A stretch of 64,000 nucleotides of DNA from Lachnospiraceae bacterium. GTDB taxonomy: Bacteria; Bacillota; Clostridia; Lachnospirales; Lachnospiraceae. This document shows, in pieces, positions 45,280 through 54,166 of this stretch. Under the pieces are notes generated by a model. That model saw only the letters and a program-made list of their open reading frames with translations. It was not told the DNA's origin and did no database searches. Both the position numbers and the translations under genes were made by a program. The stretch spans positions 58,381 to 122,380 of the forward strand of contig JAILLN010000065.1 of the NCBI GenBank assembly GCA_024693135.1, written 5' to 3'. Numbering within the stretch: the stretch's first letter is position 1; each line of letters opens with the position of its first letter.

Positions 45280-45297
45280 GGGTTTATTCCTCCTCTG

Positions 45298-45555
45298 TCA
45301 GTGTGTGCTTCCGTCTGTGTCCTTCTTTTTGCCCATAAAAGCGCTCATGACATTTACAGACCTGGCCTGCTCAAGGATCGTCTGCTTCTCTCTCTTCATG
45401 TAATCCAGGAGCTGCTCGATCTCATCCTCACGGAAGCCCTCATTCTTCACGACACCATAATCCGGCAGGGTACATTCCGCCTGCCTCTCCCCATCGTGAA
45501 ACATCACATAGATTTTCTGCTTCCCATCCTTTGTCACCGCGGATGAAACCGACAT
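45298..45555 (-). CDS. Small unknown protein upstream of the PilZ gene
   Basis: This is a soluble protein of about 85 residues, with no recognised family. An N-terminal beta-rich part (KQKIYVMFHDGERQAECTLP) is followed by an acidic helical part (FREDEIEQLLDYMKREKQTI) and a basic-acidic tail. The ATG at 45555 is chosen because AGGTGG lies 9 bp before it; an in-frame ATG two codons upstream is only 3 bp from that site. It is 18 bp from the PilZ gene, so it could function with it. Confidence 0.6.
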   Translation of the reverse strand: MSVSSAVTKDGKQKIYVMFHDGERQAECTLPDYGVVKNEGFREDEIEQLLDYMKREKQTILEQARSVNVMSAFMGKKKDTDGSTH

Positions 45556-45641
45556 TTCCATAAGCCACCTTAAATCCACCGAAAGAAGCCAGCGCTCTCC
45601 AATCCAGTGTATCGTCTGCCACGATTTACGTCAAGTCTGTA

Positions 45642-45722
45642 AGACAGGGAGACAGTTCTTTTGTCTGCTGTGGCAAAGCTGCGTCGCCTGCGGGATTTGC
45701 ATTGTGGTTAGTCTGCGCCGCA
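45642..45722. repeat. Degenerate intergenic repeat, copy 1
   Basis: The block carries AGACAGGGAG (45642-45651) and TTGCATTGTGGTTAG (45697-45711) followed by a TGCGCCGCA core. The same elements recur in the same order at 63816-63858, with a shorter spacer. No gene lies in the surrounding gap between the small protein and the GNAT fusion. Confidence 0.45.
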
Positions 45723-45802
45723 CTCTTTTATCCCTTTGAACAGCGCACCCCGGCCGGATCTCTTTGCGTCCTCATGTCCGGGTCTTGATGTTCATCTCCG
45801 GT

Positions 45803-46789
45803 TCAGTGTTCTCCTGTCCAGCGGTTGAAGCGTACTCTCTCGGAGAAGGGCTTTTTTTTCGGCGCGATGATTTCATCTGCCGCCTTTCCTACCGGAAGGA
45901 TGCATACGACATCATATTCTTCAGGCACATTCAGTACAGCCGCGATCTTATCACAGATCCTGTCATCATCCGTGATATGGCCTTCATACCAGCAGCTCTG
46001 GTATCCGAGCTCGACGATGGCAAGGAGCATATTCTCGATCGCCGCAGAATAATCCTGAACGGCGAAGCATCTATCCCGATATGCGTTGATCCTTCTTGTC
46101 AGGACAATGATCATGGCGGGAGCCGTCCCCGCGACCGGAGGATCTATCTGCGCCTTTATCCGGGCAAGAACCTCCGGATCATTAACAACGATCAGGTCCG
46201 TGGTCTGTTTATTGCATCCCGAAGGAGCATCTGTCCCTGCTCTTGCGATCGTGATCAGGTCTTCCTCCGGCACAGGTTCCTGCAGATAAGCCCCGCGATA
46301 GCTGCGGCGTGCCTTGATCGTATTCACTGCGCTCTTTAACGACATCACGTAGATCTGACAGGGATTTGCTTCATCCCAATAATCCGGTAATACCTCAAGC
46401 TCCTTGAAGCCGAGGCTCTTATAGAATGCATTGGTTATGTCATAGTCCGCATATACGCCTGAGCGGACCGTCTTGACCTGGATGAATTCATATCCATTCC
46501 GGGCAGCATAATCCCTGGCGGCCGCAAAAAGCCTCCTGCCTATCCCCTTCCTGTGGCATTCCCTGCGGACTCCCATTACGGCAAGTTCCACCGTCTCTTT
46601 TCCGGTCTCTTTCAGGCAAAGAAAGCCTTCATGGGTACCTTCATCGGCCGAAGCCCAGAAAGGCTGTCCTGCCGAATCGGCAATATACTGTTCCCTGCTC
46701 TCCTCCACTTCAAACCAATCGGTCAGGGCTTCAAGGATCTCTCTGGCAATCCTTCTTCTTTCATCAGCGTCTTCAACAAACCGGATCAT
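45803..46789 (-). CDS. GNAT acetyltransferase-nitroreductase fusion
   Basis: This is a single 328-residue frame with two enzymes. Residues ~1-150 are a GNAT acetyltransferase: the acetyl-CoA motif is RRECHRKGIGRRLFAAARDY and the C-terminal part reads TNAFYKSLGFKELEVLPDYW. Residues ~155-328 are a small nitroreductase-type flavoprotein (IKARRSYRGAYLQEPVPEED; APSGCNKQTTDLIVVND; YSAAIENMLLAIVELGYQSC). It probably acts in the cytosol on a small toxic or amine-bearing molecule, with one domain reducing and the other acetylating. This is inference from the pairing. It overlaps the TIGR04076-like gene by 4 bp. Confidence 0.87.
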   Translation of the reverse strand: MIRFVEDADERRRIAREILEALTDWFEVEESREQYIADSAGQPFWASADEGTHEGFLCLKETGKETVELAVMGVRRECHRKGIGRRLFAAARDYAARNGYEFIQVKTVRSGVYADYDITNAFYKSLGFKELEVLPDYWDEANPCQIYVMSLKSAVNTIKARRSYRGAYLQEPVPEEDLITIARAGTDAPSGCNKQTTDLIVVNDPEVLARIKAQIDPPVAGTAPAMIIVLTRRINAYRDRCFAVQDYSAAIENMLLAIVELGYQSCWYEGHITDDDRICDKIAAVLNVPEEYDVVCILPVGKAADEIIAPKKKPFSERVRFNRWTGEH

Positions 46790-47163
46790 GCTTTCTCCTT
46801 TTCTGTGGAATCCGGATAATCCCAGAATCCTCCCTTATGGAAATTCTCATTGCCCAAAGGCCTTGCCGAGAGCTTGAATATCACGCAGCCATCCGGGCAT
46901 ACGACCGTCTTTGAATACCTGCCGTCACCCCCAAGGTTCTCCAGATCCCCGCCGCTCCTTATTGCCTCCATCAATGGATAAAGCATCATCATGGTCTTCG
47001 AGCAGATCCCATAGCCTTCTTGGTTGACCGGACAGCCATAGGTACAGGTATACTTATCGCCTATCTCTTCTCCGTTGCGGCAATAGCGTTCCGTTTTATC
47101 GCCATGCAGAAAACCGCTTACTTCAACAGTGAATTCATACTCTTCATCATACCATTTTTTCAA
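46786..47163 (-). CDS. TIGR04076-like cysteine-containing protein
   Basis: This short soluble protein of about 125 residues ends in the pattern VVCPDGCVIFKLSARPLGN, which resembles the CxDGxxxVxFKIER ending of TIGR04076 proteins. Conserved cysteines also occur in YTCTYGCPVNQEGYGICSKT. Its function is unknown. The start is chosen as TTG 47163 (LKKWYDEEYEFTVEVSG), since GGAAGGTGG lies 5 bp before it. The ATG at 47187 has no ribosome site and lies in the ATCGGC-TAT-GCCGAT hairpin. ATGA overlap couples it to the GNAT-nitroreductase gene. Confidence 0.65.
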   Translation of the reverse strand: MKKWYDEEYEFTVEVSGFLHGDKTERYCRNGEEIGDKYTCTYGCPVNQEGYGICSKTMMMLYPLMEAIRSGGDLENLGGDGRYSKTVVCPDGCVIFKLSARPLGNENFHKGGFWDYPDSTEKEKA

Positions 47164-47220
47164 ATTAACCACCTTCCTTATCGGCATAGCCGATCAAAGT
47201 ACCGTCCGCCCTTTGTTCCT

Positions 47221-50200
47221 TCATTTCCACTTACCGCCTACCAGGGCACCCTGGTAGCCGGCCTTCTTTTCGGTGATCTTAAAGGTCAGAGTTTTTGTCC
47301 CGGCAAGGGAGTTGATGCCGCAAAGCTTCACCTTCGCCGTGCCCTTCTTTGTATTATTTGAATAATCTGCCACCTCGAAATCCGTGCCATAAACAAGTGC
47401 CTTGCCGCCGCTCTGAAGGATGCCGCTTAAGTCGTTGGCGCTTAAGGCCACGGGATTTCCGGTATAGGGCTGGGCTTTGATGTTCTTAAGCCTCTTCGCC
47501 TTGGCCAGATTCGAGGAGGCCGTGGCAAAGTACCGGAAGGTCACGAATACCGTATCCTTATAGCTCCCGGCTCCGGTAACCTTTACCGTGACGCTTCCCG
47601 CATCCTCGCCTCCCTTTTCCTCCCCGGCAGGATCCACGGTAAAGTCCCTGCCTTCCTTCAGCTTCTTTCCGTCCAGATCCACAGCAGTGATGGAAGGCTT
47701 CTTTAGCTTCGTTTTCGCAGTGAACTGGTCCGCCGCGGTGATATTGGCGGATAGGGCGGATAGGCTTTGCTGCTCGATGGCAAAGTACAGCTTCACCGAG
47801 CCCTTGTAATTTCCCTTTCCCTTAACGGTGACGCATGCGCTTTCTGCTCCGCTGGTGGCCGCTTTGTTCTTCTGATAGGAAAGGGTGTAATCCCTGCCCG
47901 GCCTGAGCTTCGCATCCCCGTCCATCACCGTGACGGACGGCTTCGCGCCGCCCTTCGCGAAGGGCACTTTCTTTAAATAGTCGTAGGTGAAGCCGGAATC
48001 CTGGCCGGCCTCCTTCAGTTCCCTCTTTCCGCTGATCTTAAAGGTGGCGGTCTTCGTCCCCACATAGCCTCCGGCGTTGCCGCTCACCGCTTCGAAGATG
48101 ACCCTGGCCGTTCCCGGGAGCAGGTTGTCATAGCAGGTCATCTGATAGGCATCTGCGGGAAGCTCCGTTCCCCCAAGGGTAAGAGCCGCCACGGGAATGA
48201 TCTTCTTCCCGGTATAGGCATAGGACTTTTGGCCGAATTCCACCTTTGCCTTTGAAAGGAGCTTGTTTTTATCGGCCTCGACGGTTATGCGTGCCGTGGC
48301 TTCTCCTTTGAAATTTTCGCTCTTTGCTTTGACCGTCGCAACGTATGTCCCGGCCTCTTTTACGGACTTATCATAGTCCACATTGAAATCCCTGGCGGCC
48401 GCGGCTTTCCCGGTGGCAGCCCAGGTCAGCACGGGCACCGGCTTCTGAGCCTTCCCCGTGTATGCGGCACCCGCATCGTGGGCCAGGATATCCCTTCCGA
48501 GAACAGCAGGATCGATCTGGAAGGATACCGTCTGTTCCTTATTTCCCTTGTAATTGCCCTTGAACCTGACCGTTACGTCGGCAGTTCCCACATCCTTATT
48601 CTTCCTGAAGCTTAAGCTGTAATCCGTGCCTTTTGCCAGGCAGGTCAGGCCATCGTAAACATGAAGCTCCGGCTCGATCTTAGCGCCTGTGTAGGTATAG
48701 GAGGCATTAAGCCCGCCGATCCAGAGCTTCGTCTCCGCCGTCTCCTTGCCGCTTTCCGGATCCGTGGTGATCTTTGAGACCTCCTCGCCGGCGATCTTTA
48801 CGGTCTCCTCCACCACATTTCCCTTATCATCCTTCTTTTCCTCGATCTTCGGGGCGTCGTTGCCGCTTAAATCCTCCAAATCCTCCTTCAGTTCCTCCAG
48901 GTCCCGGCCTTTTTCATCCGGCAGGCATGGGATGTCCTCCCGATCCATGGTGGCCTTCTCACACCAGATACAGGTATAGGTGGTGATGCCCATCTGCAGG
49001 AAGTTGGGCTCCTGTTTCACCTTCCTGTGCGCTTTATCATTAAAGTCAAAATGATGGTTGTCCGGAACTTTGGGCGTGGAATCCCCTTTTTCTACCAAAG
49101 CGCCGCAGTCCAGACAGTATCTGTCTCCGGTATAGCCGTTTTCCGAGCAGGTTCCCTCCCTTTTATTCCGGATTTCCGTGCGCTCGTGGATGCATGGGGG
49201 TACCGGAAGAACTAACTTTAATTCATTGTTTTCTATGTCTAACGCCAAATGATAAGCCGGATCATCGCTGAAAAAATACTCCAATGCACTTTCAGAAATG
49301 GTATGCCCATCTCCCACGGCCACTTTGCAAGGGACAGCAGTGCTCGTGATCCCGACCTTTCGGGTTCCACTAAGGTCTCCGTTAATCCTTAAATATGCAT
49401 CACTATTGTTAAGACATACATTGTTGGGTGTATTGCTGTCTGTAAGGGTATTGCCGGAGATCTCTGCTGTCCCGCTTAAGGTAAAGTCGGCATCAGCCTC
49501 AACATACACTCCGCCGCCAAGACTCGACTCATTTCCGGAAATGCTGCCGGCTGTCATATCGAAGCTGCCGTATATAACGGACACTCCGCCGCCGGCCGCT
49601 CCTGCTCCCATTCCACGAGCCGTGTTTTCGTAAATGCCGCCGCCATTCATGGATAAGCTGCCGCCGTCAACGCACACTCCGCCGCCGTTGCCACCTTTTG
49701 CAGTATTTCCCCTGATCACCGCATTGCCGCTCATGGTGAAGCTGCCATCGCAAATGCTAACTCCGCCACCGTCGCCGTCATCGCCTGTTTGGTTCCCGTA
49801 AATGATGCCGCCTGTCATAGTGAAGCTTCCGTTGTCGCCGCAAACGCCCACGCCTCCGCCGTTGCCGTCCTTACCATTAAATTTAACCACTTTGTTATAG
49901 GAAATGCTGCCACCTGTCATCTCGAACCTTCCGCTGTCAACGTACACGCCTCCGCCTTCGCCTTGCCTGCATGCACCCTCTATATGATTCGAGTAAATAT
50001 TGCCGCCTGTCATCCTGAAGCTGCCGTCCCAGCCAACATATACTCCTAAGCCTACTCCTCCTATTCCATCAGCCCTGTTCTCGTATATGCTGCCGCCTGT
50101 CATCTCGAAGCTGCTGTAATTGCCGACAAACACTCCACCGCCGTGTTTGCTTTCGTAGATGTATTCGGCGCCTGTGAGTATATTTCCGTAAATATTGCCG

Positions 50201-51402
50201 CCTGTCATGGTGAAGCTGCCACCTATCGGGTTGCCGCTATCGATGTAGCAGTTGTAAACGTACACTCCGCCCCCGGCTGCTCCTGCTCCCATTCCATGAA
50301 CCGTGTTTTCGTATATGCTGCCGCCTGTCATCTCGAATCTGCCGTCCCGGCCAACATATACTCCACCGCCGCCACAGTATTCATCACCGTCTCTGACTAT
50401 ATTTCCGTATATGCTGCCGCCTGTCATCTCGAATCTGCTTTTATCGACAGCATACACGCCTCCGCCGTTTTGGACGGCGTTATTTCCGGAAATGCTTCCG
50501 CCGTTCATCTCGAAAGATGTATTGTAATCTACGAACACGCCTCCGCCAGAGGTACTTGCTGTATTTCCGTTAATGTTTCCGTTATTTATGGTAAAAAAGC
50601 TTTCATAAGCATACACGCCTCCGCCAGAGGTACTTGCTGTATTTCCGTTAATGCTTCCGCCGTTCATGGTAAAACTGCCGTCATAAACATACACGCCTCC
50701 GCCAGCTGCCGCCGTGTTCCCGGAAATGCTTCCGCCGTTCATGATGAATTCGCCACTCGTTTTTACATGCACACCTCCGCCTGCATTCCCGGAAGCGTTA
50801 CTCACCGTGTTCCCGGAAATGCTTCCGCCGTTCATGATGAATTCGCCATGTTCTGCTACATACACTCCTCCGCCTCCACACCCAGAAGGGATATACGCCT
50901 CGTTACCGGAAATGCTTCCGCCTTCCAAGGTGAAGGAACTATCGCCGCAAACGAACACTCCCCTTCCTTTGTATGATTCGCCATGGGTTAACCCTCCGGA
51001 TTGTTCATTATTGCTGTCCATGATCGTCAGGCGGGATCCATCTTGAACTTGAATCACATCGTCATTTCCGGACATTGTTATGGTGTGACCGTAAAGATCA
51101 AGGATGATATCCGTACTGACAGCCCATGTCTGACTGATCTCCACATCCTTTCCCAATATATAGCTGCCTGCCTTAGAGGGAAGCATGTTGTCACTGATCA
51201 GAGTTGCTTCTCCGGGAACACCTGGATCCCCTGCAGCAGTCTCTTCAGGAACCAGAGCTTCCTCCGCGGCATTCTCTGACCCGGCAGCACTGTCATGAAC
51301 CGCCTCCGCCCCATAGGCCAATCCCGGCACGGAATTTACCGTAAGACCCGTGATCAATGCCGCCATAAGTATTCCCTTCAGCCTCTCTTTTACCCTTTTC
51401 AT
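47221..51402 (-). CDS. Large surface protein with right-handed beta-helix repeats and YTGK-type modules
   Basis: This 1393-residue secreted protein has signal peptide MKRVKERLKGILMAALITGL followed by a VPGLAYGAE cleavage region. Residues ~140-690 are about two dozen imperfect ~20-residue rungs of the pattern GGGVYV...FTMNGGSISGNTA, a parallel beta-helix like Pmp or pectate-lyase folds. A cysteine-paired module at ~760-870 includes CSENGYTGDRYCLDCG. About six ~80-residue beta modules with YTGK...DFxVxY...GNYKGxxxxxFxI follow to the end. No LPXTG or membrane anchor is visible, so attachment is unclear. The repeats make the DNA internally repetitive. AAGGG precedes the ATG. Confidence 0.85.
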   Translation of the reverse strand: MKRVKERLKGILMAALITGLTVNSVPGLAYGAEAVHDSAAGSENAAEEALVPEETAAGDPGVPGEATLISDNMLPSKAGSYILGKDVEISQTWAVSTDIILDLYGHTITMSGNDDVIQVQDGSRLTIMDSNNEQSGGLTHGESYKGRGVFVCGDSSFTLEGGSISGNEAYIPSGCGGGGVYVAEHGEFIMNGGSISGNTVSNASGNAGGGVHVKTSGEFIMNGGSISGNTAAAGGGVYVYDGSFTMNGGSINGNTASTSGGGVYAYESFFTINNGNINGNTASTSGGGVFVDYNTSFEMNGGSISGNNAVQNGGGVYAVDKSRFEMTGGSIYGNIVRDGDEYCGGGGVYVGRDGRFEMTGGSIYENTVHGMGAGAAGGGVYVYNCYIDSGNPIGGSFTMTGGNIYGNILTGAEYIYESKHGGGVFVGNYSSFEMTGGSIYENRADGIGGVGLGVYVGWDGSFRMTGGNIYSNHIEGACRQGEGGGVYVDSGRFEMTGGSISYNKVVKFNGKDGNGGGVGVCGDNGSFTMTGGIIYGNQTGDDGDGGGVSICDGSFTMSGNAVIRGNTAKGGNGGGVCVDGGSLSMNGGGIYENTARGMGAGAAGGGVSVIYGSFDMTAGSISGNESSLGGGVYVEADADFTLSGTAEISGNTLTDSNTPNNVCLNNSDAYLRINGDLSGTRKVGITSTAVPCKVAVGDGHTISESALEYFFSDDPAYHLALDIENNELKLVLPVPPCIHERTEIRNKREGTCSENGYTGDRYCLDCGALVEKGDSTPKVPDNHHFDFNDKAHRKVKQEPNFLQMGITTYTCIWCEKATMDREDIPCLPDEKGRDLEELKEDLEDLSGNDAPKIEEKKDDKGNVVEETVKIAGEEVSKITTDPESGKETAETKLWIGGLNASYTYTGAKIEPELHVYDGLTCLAKGTDYSLSFRKNKDVGTADVTVRFKGNYKGNKEQTVSFQIDPAVLGRDILAHDAGAAYTGKAQKPVPVLTWAATGKAAAARDFNVDYDKSVKEAGTYVATVKAKSENFKGEATARITVEADKNKLLSKAKVEFGQKSYAYTGKKIIPVAALTLGGTELPADAYQMTCYDNLLPGTARVIFEAVSGNAGGYVGTKTATFKISGKRELKEAGQDSGFTYDYLKKVPFAKGGAKPSVTVMDGDAKLRPGRDYTLSYQKNKAATSGAESACVTVKGKGNYKGSVKLYFAIEQQSLSALSANITAADQFTAKTKLKKPSITAVDLDGKKLKEGRDFTVDPAGEEKGGEDAGSVTVKVTGAGSYKDTVFVTFRYFATASSNLAKAKRLKNIKAQPYTGNPVALSANDLSGILQSGGKALVYGTDFEVADYSNNTKKGTAKVKLCGINSLAGTKTLTFKITEKKAGYQGALVGGKWK
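49500..50985 (-). repeat. Internal coding repeats of the beta-helix protein
   Basis: On the plus strand, units such as ATGCTTCCGCC or TGCCGCCTGTCAT, followed by CTCCGCCGCC, recur about every 60-100 bp. They encode the GGGVYV/NGGSISGN rungs. Neighbouring copies are nearly identical in places (for example 50540-50590 and 50615-50660), so the array can change length by recombination. Confidence 0.7.
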
Positions 51403-51611
51403 TGTTTTTTTCCCTTCTGTTGTCCCATTTATTTCTTTTATCTTTCTTCGGTTTACAACCTTCCCAACCGTCTATGCCGCGCTCCTTTGAAATGAAATTA
51501 ACGCCGGTCTTAATGCTGGATTCAGGTCCCATTACAGCCATTAAGATGAATAACAAATAGCGTCGGATTCTTCAAGCCACCGGTTCGATCAGGAGCCTGT
51601 GGGGAATGTGG

Positions 51612-52523
51612 TCAGTCTGCCGCTTCGCCGCGGAGGATGGTAAGTCCATGGGTAAGGGAAGGCAGCAGGAAGGAGAGACACTCCTTTACCGCCTTCGGAC
51701 TTCCCGGCAGGTTGACGATGAGGGTCCGGCCACGGATGACGCTTACCCCCCGGCTGAGCATTGCCCTGGGTGTGATGGTCATGCTGTAGGAGCGTATTGC
51801 TTCCGCGATCCCGGGGGCATTCCGTTCTGCCACCCGCATGGAAGCCTCCGGCATCCGGTCTCTTGGAGAAAAACCGGTACCGCCGGTGGTAAAGACCACA
51901 TCCGGATGGTTCCCGTCGCAAAGCCGGATCAGCTCCTTTGCCGCCTCGTCCTCCTCATCCGGGATAAGCACATACTCCGATACCACATATCCCTCCTTCT
52001 GCAGGAGATCCATGATGGCCGGGCCGCTGATATCCTCCCGGATCCCCTGATATGCCCTGTCGCTTGAAGTCAGCACACAGGCCGAAAAGGGCCATATGAC
52101 CTCATCCCCCTTCCGCACCTCTCCGCCCTGAAGCACCCTGGCAAAGACGCCCTCCCTGGGCATGATGCACTCTCCGGTAAGCTTCGAGATCTCACAGCCC
52201 TCGTGGCAGGTCTTCCCGATCTGGGTAAGCTCAAGCAGCACCTCTCCGATCCGGAAATAGGTCCCGATGGGAAGGGCGGACAGGTCGAAGCCGGACACCA
52301 GCAGGTTTTCTCCAAAGGCTCCGGGGCGGATCTCCACCTTTCCCCCCGTCCTTTTCTTGAATTCCTCCACCTTTTCGTAAGAAAGCAGGCTCACCTGGCG
52401 GATGCTTCCTGCATGGGCATCCCCCTTAAGGCCGAAATCCTTCAGAATCCTGCACTCCCCCACATCCTGCTTCACCGTTCCCTTTTTTTCACTGATACAG
52501 ACTGCCTCGATCCTTCCCGTCAT
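51612..52523 (-). CDS. MOSC-MogA fusion (molybdenum cofactor)
   Basis: This 303-residue fusion has a MOSC domain at ~1-145, with the conserved cysteine in GKTCHEGCEI and FGENLLVSGFDLS. A MogA/MoaB-type molybdopterin adenylyltransferase follows at ~148-303 (ACVLTSSDRAYQGIREDIS; VVFTTGGTGFSPRDRMPEA; IVNLPGSPKAVKECLSFLL). The MogA half would activate molybdopterin with AMP before metal insertion by MoeA. The MOSC half may carry or transfer sulfur or bind the cofactor. It is the last gene of the molybdenum/formate dehydrogenase operon. Confidence 0.93.
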   Translation of the reverse strand: MTGRIEAVCISEKKGTVKQDVGECRILKDFGLKGDAHAGSIRQVSLLSYEKVEEFKKRTGGKVEIRPGAFGENLLVSGFDLSALPIGTYFRIGEVLLELTQIGKTCHEGCEISKLTGECIMPREGVFARVLQGGEVRKGDEVIWPFSACVLTSSDRAYQGIREDISGPAIMDLLQKEGYVVSEYVLIPDEEDEAAKELIRLCDGNHPDVVFTTGGTGFSPRDRMPEASMRVAERNAPGIAEAIRSYSMTITPRAMLSRGVSVIRGRTLIVNLPGSPKAVKECLSFLLPSLTHGLTILRGEAAD

Positions 52524-52529
52524 CTGCCC

Positions 52530-53501
52530 TTATCCTCCGATCTGAACCATTCTTCTTTTGTCTGTGTCCAAAGCCCCGCTTCCGAAGCTGTGCCCCAGGG
52601 GCTTTTTTTTGACCGCCTCCATGATCATTTCCCGAAGCTCCCCGTCGGATGCGCCTCCCCTGACTGGGCTCCGCAGGTCTATGCCCTCCTCCTTTTCCAG
52701 ACAGAGCTTCAGATAGCCCTCAGCGGTAAGACGGAGGCGGCCGCAATCCTTGCAGAAGGGATGGGACATGGGACTGATCAAGCCGATCCTTCCGGCGAGA
52801 CCAGGATACCTGTAATATTCGGCAGGCCCGGCTTTTTCATACCCCGTCAGCGGCTCTGCCCTTCCATATGCCTCCTCAAGCCTCCGTTTTATCTCTTCCG
52901 AAGGGATCCCCTCGTACTTCGAAGCACATCCTATGGGCATGAGCTCGATGAACCGGACGTCTGTCCTTCCGTGCTTTGACAGGCGTGCGATGTCGATCAG
53001 CTCTCCTTCATTGATCCCCCGGATCGGCACACAGTTGAGCTTCACGTAAAGCCCCTCTTCCTCGGCCTCCCGGATCCCCTGAAGCACATCACAAAGCAGA
53101 TCCTTCCCGGTAAGCCGTTGGAAAACCTCCTCCCTCAAGCTGTCGATACTGATATTGATCCGGGAAAGACCCGCCTCCTTCAGCTCCCCCACCCTGCCGC
53201 AAAGCAGGCTGCCGTTGGTCGTCAGGGCGATCGTTTCAAGCCCAGGAAGCCCGGAAAGCATCCGGATGAGCCATACCAGGTTTTTCCGTATAAGCGGTTC
53301 CCCTCCGGTCAGGCGGATCTTTTTTATCCCCAGAGAGACGAAGATCCGGGAAAGGCGGAATACTTCCTCAAGGGTCAGGATCTCCCTGTGGGAAAGCAGT
53401 GGCACGCCGGCGGGGGGCATGCAATAGCCGCACCTCAGATTGCACTTGTCTGTCAGGGAGATCCTGAGATAGTCAAGCTCCCTGCCGTATCCGTCCTTCA
53501 T
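52530..53501 (-). CDS. moaA: GTP 3',8-cyclase MoaA (radical SAM)
   Basis: MoaA performs the first step of molybdopterin synthesis, rearranging GTP with MoaC. It has 323 residues. The radical-SAM cluster is CNLRCGYCMPP near the N terminus, the SAM-binding GGEP is in RLTGGEPLIRKN, and the C-terminal second cluster is in CKDCGRLRLTAEGYLKLCL. The last residues lack the usual GG pair but end in QIGG, close to that form. It is 3 bp from modB and 6 bp from the MOSC-MogA gene. Confidence 0.96.
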   Translation of the reverse strand: MKDGYGRELDYLRISLTDKCNLRCGYCMPPAGVPLLSHREILTLEEVFRLSRIFVSLGIKKIRLTGGEPLIRKNLVWLIRMLSGLPGLETIALTTNGSLLCGRVGELKEAGLSRINISIDSLREEVFQRLTGKDLLCDVLQGIREAEEEGLYVKLNCVPIRGINEGELIDIARLSKHGRTDVRFIELMPIGCASKYEGIPSEEIKRRLEEAYGRAEPLTGYEKAGPAEYYRYPGLAGRIGLISPMSHPFCKDCGRLRLTAEGYLKLCLEKEEGIDLRSPVRGGASDGELREMIMEAVKKKPLGHSFGSGALDTDKRRMVQIGG

Positions 53502-53504
53502 CCC

Positions 53505-54164
53505 TCATTCCCTCTTATATTGGGCGTTCCCCCAGAAATTCAAGCATAGAAGCATGGCAAAGGAGATGAGCAGGATCAGGATGACCCACTGATATGCCTG
53601 CTCTCTGTTTCCGCTCTGCATGGCTGTATAGACCGCGATGGACATGGTCCTGGTCTTTCCCGGCAGATTTCCCGCGATCATGATGGTAGCCCCGAATTCC
53701 CCCAGTGCCCTCGCAAAGGCCAGCACGGTGCCGGCTGCGATCCCAGGCCAGGCTAAGGGCAGCCATACCTCAAAAAAGATCCCGGCCCTGCCGAATCCCA
53801 TAGTCTTTGCGGCATCGATGAGCTCCGGGTCCACCTGCTCAAAGGCTCCTCTGGCCGTCCGGTACATCACAGGGAAGGATACCGCCGCCGCCGCGATCAC
53901 CGCTCCCTGCCAGGTAAAGATCACGGATATCCCAAGCCGCTCCAAAAATAAGCCAAGGGCTGAATTCTTCCCGAAAAGGATCAGGAGAAAAAAGCCGATG
54001 ACTGTAGGGGGCAGCACCAGAGGCAGGGAAAACAGGGCATCCGCCAGGAATTTTCCCCGCTTCATCCCTGCCACAAGCTTCGCCGCGATGATCCCGAAAA
54101 AAAACGTAAACATGGTGGCGGTAAAGGCTACCTTTATTGAGATCCATAAGGGTGAAGCCGCCAT
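53505..54164 (-). CDS. modB: Molybdate ABC transporter permease
   Basis: This inner-membrane channel for molybdate has 219 residues and about five helices. The loop that meets the ATPase reads RALGEFGATIMIAGNLPGKT, as in ModB proteins. An N-terminal signature ISIKVAFTATMFTFFFGIIA starts the first helix. It follows modA by 2 bp. The next gene is moaA rather than the expected modC ATPase. Confidence 0.94.
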   Translation of the reverse strand: MAASPLWISIKVAFTATMFTFFFGIIAAKLVAGMKRGKFLADALFSLPLVLPPTVIGFFLLILFGKNSALGLFLERLGISVIFTWQGAVIAAAAVSFPVMYRTARGAFEQVDPELIDAAKTMGFGRAGIFFEVWLPLAWPGIAAGTVLAFARALGEFGATIMIAGNLPGKTRTMSIAVYTAMQSGNREQAYQWVILILLISFAMLLCLNFWGNAQYKRE

Positions 54165-54166
54165 AT

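Noticed and set aside
49500..50985. Regular short repeats suggesting a CRISPR array
   Set aside because: Units vary in length and sequence, there are no unique spacers of constant size, and the region is a continuous coding frame; no cas genes are present.
49298..51046. Several plus-strand frames in the beta-helix region, looking like repeat proteins
   Set aside because: They mirror the repeats of the minus-strand surface protein and differ in frame from unit to unit; they lack starts and signals.
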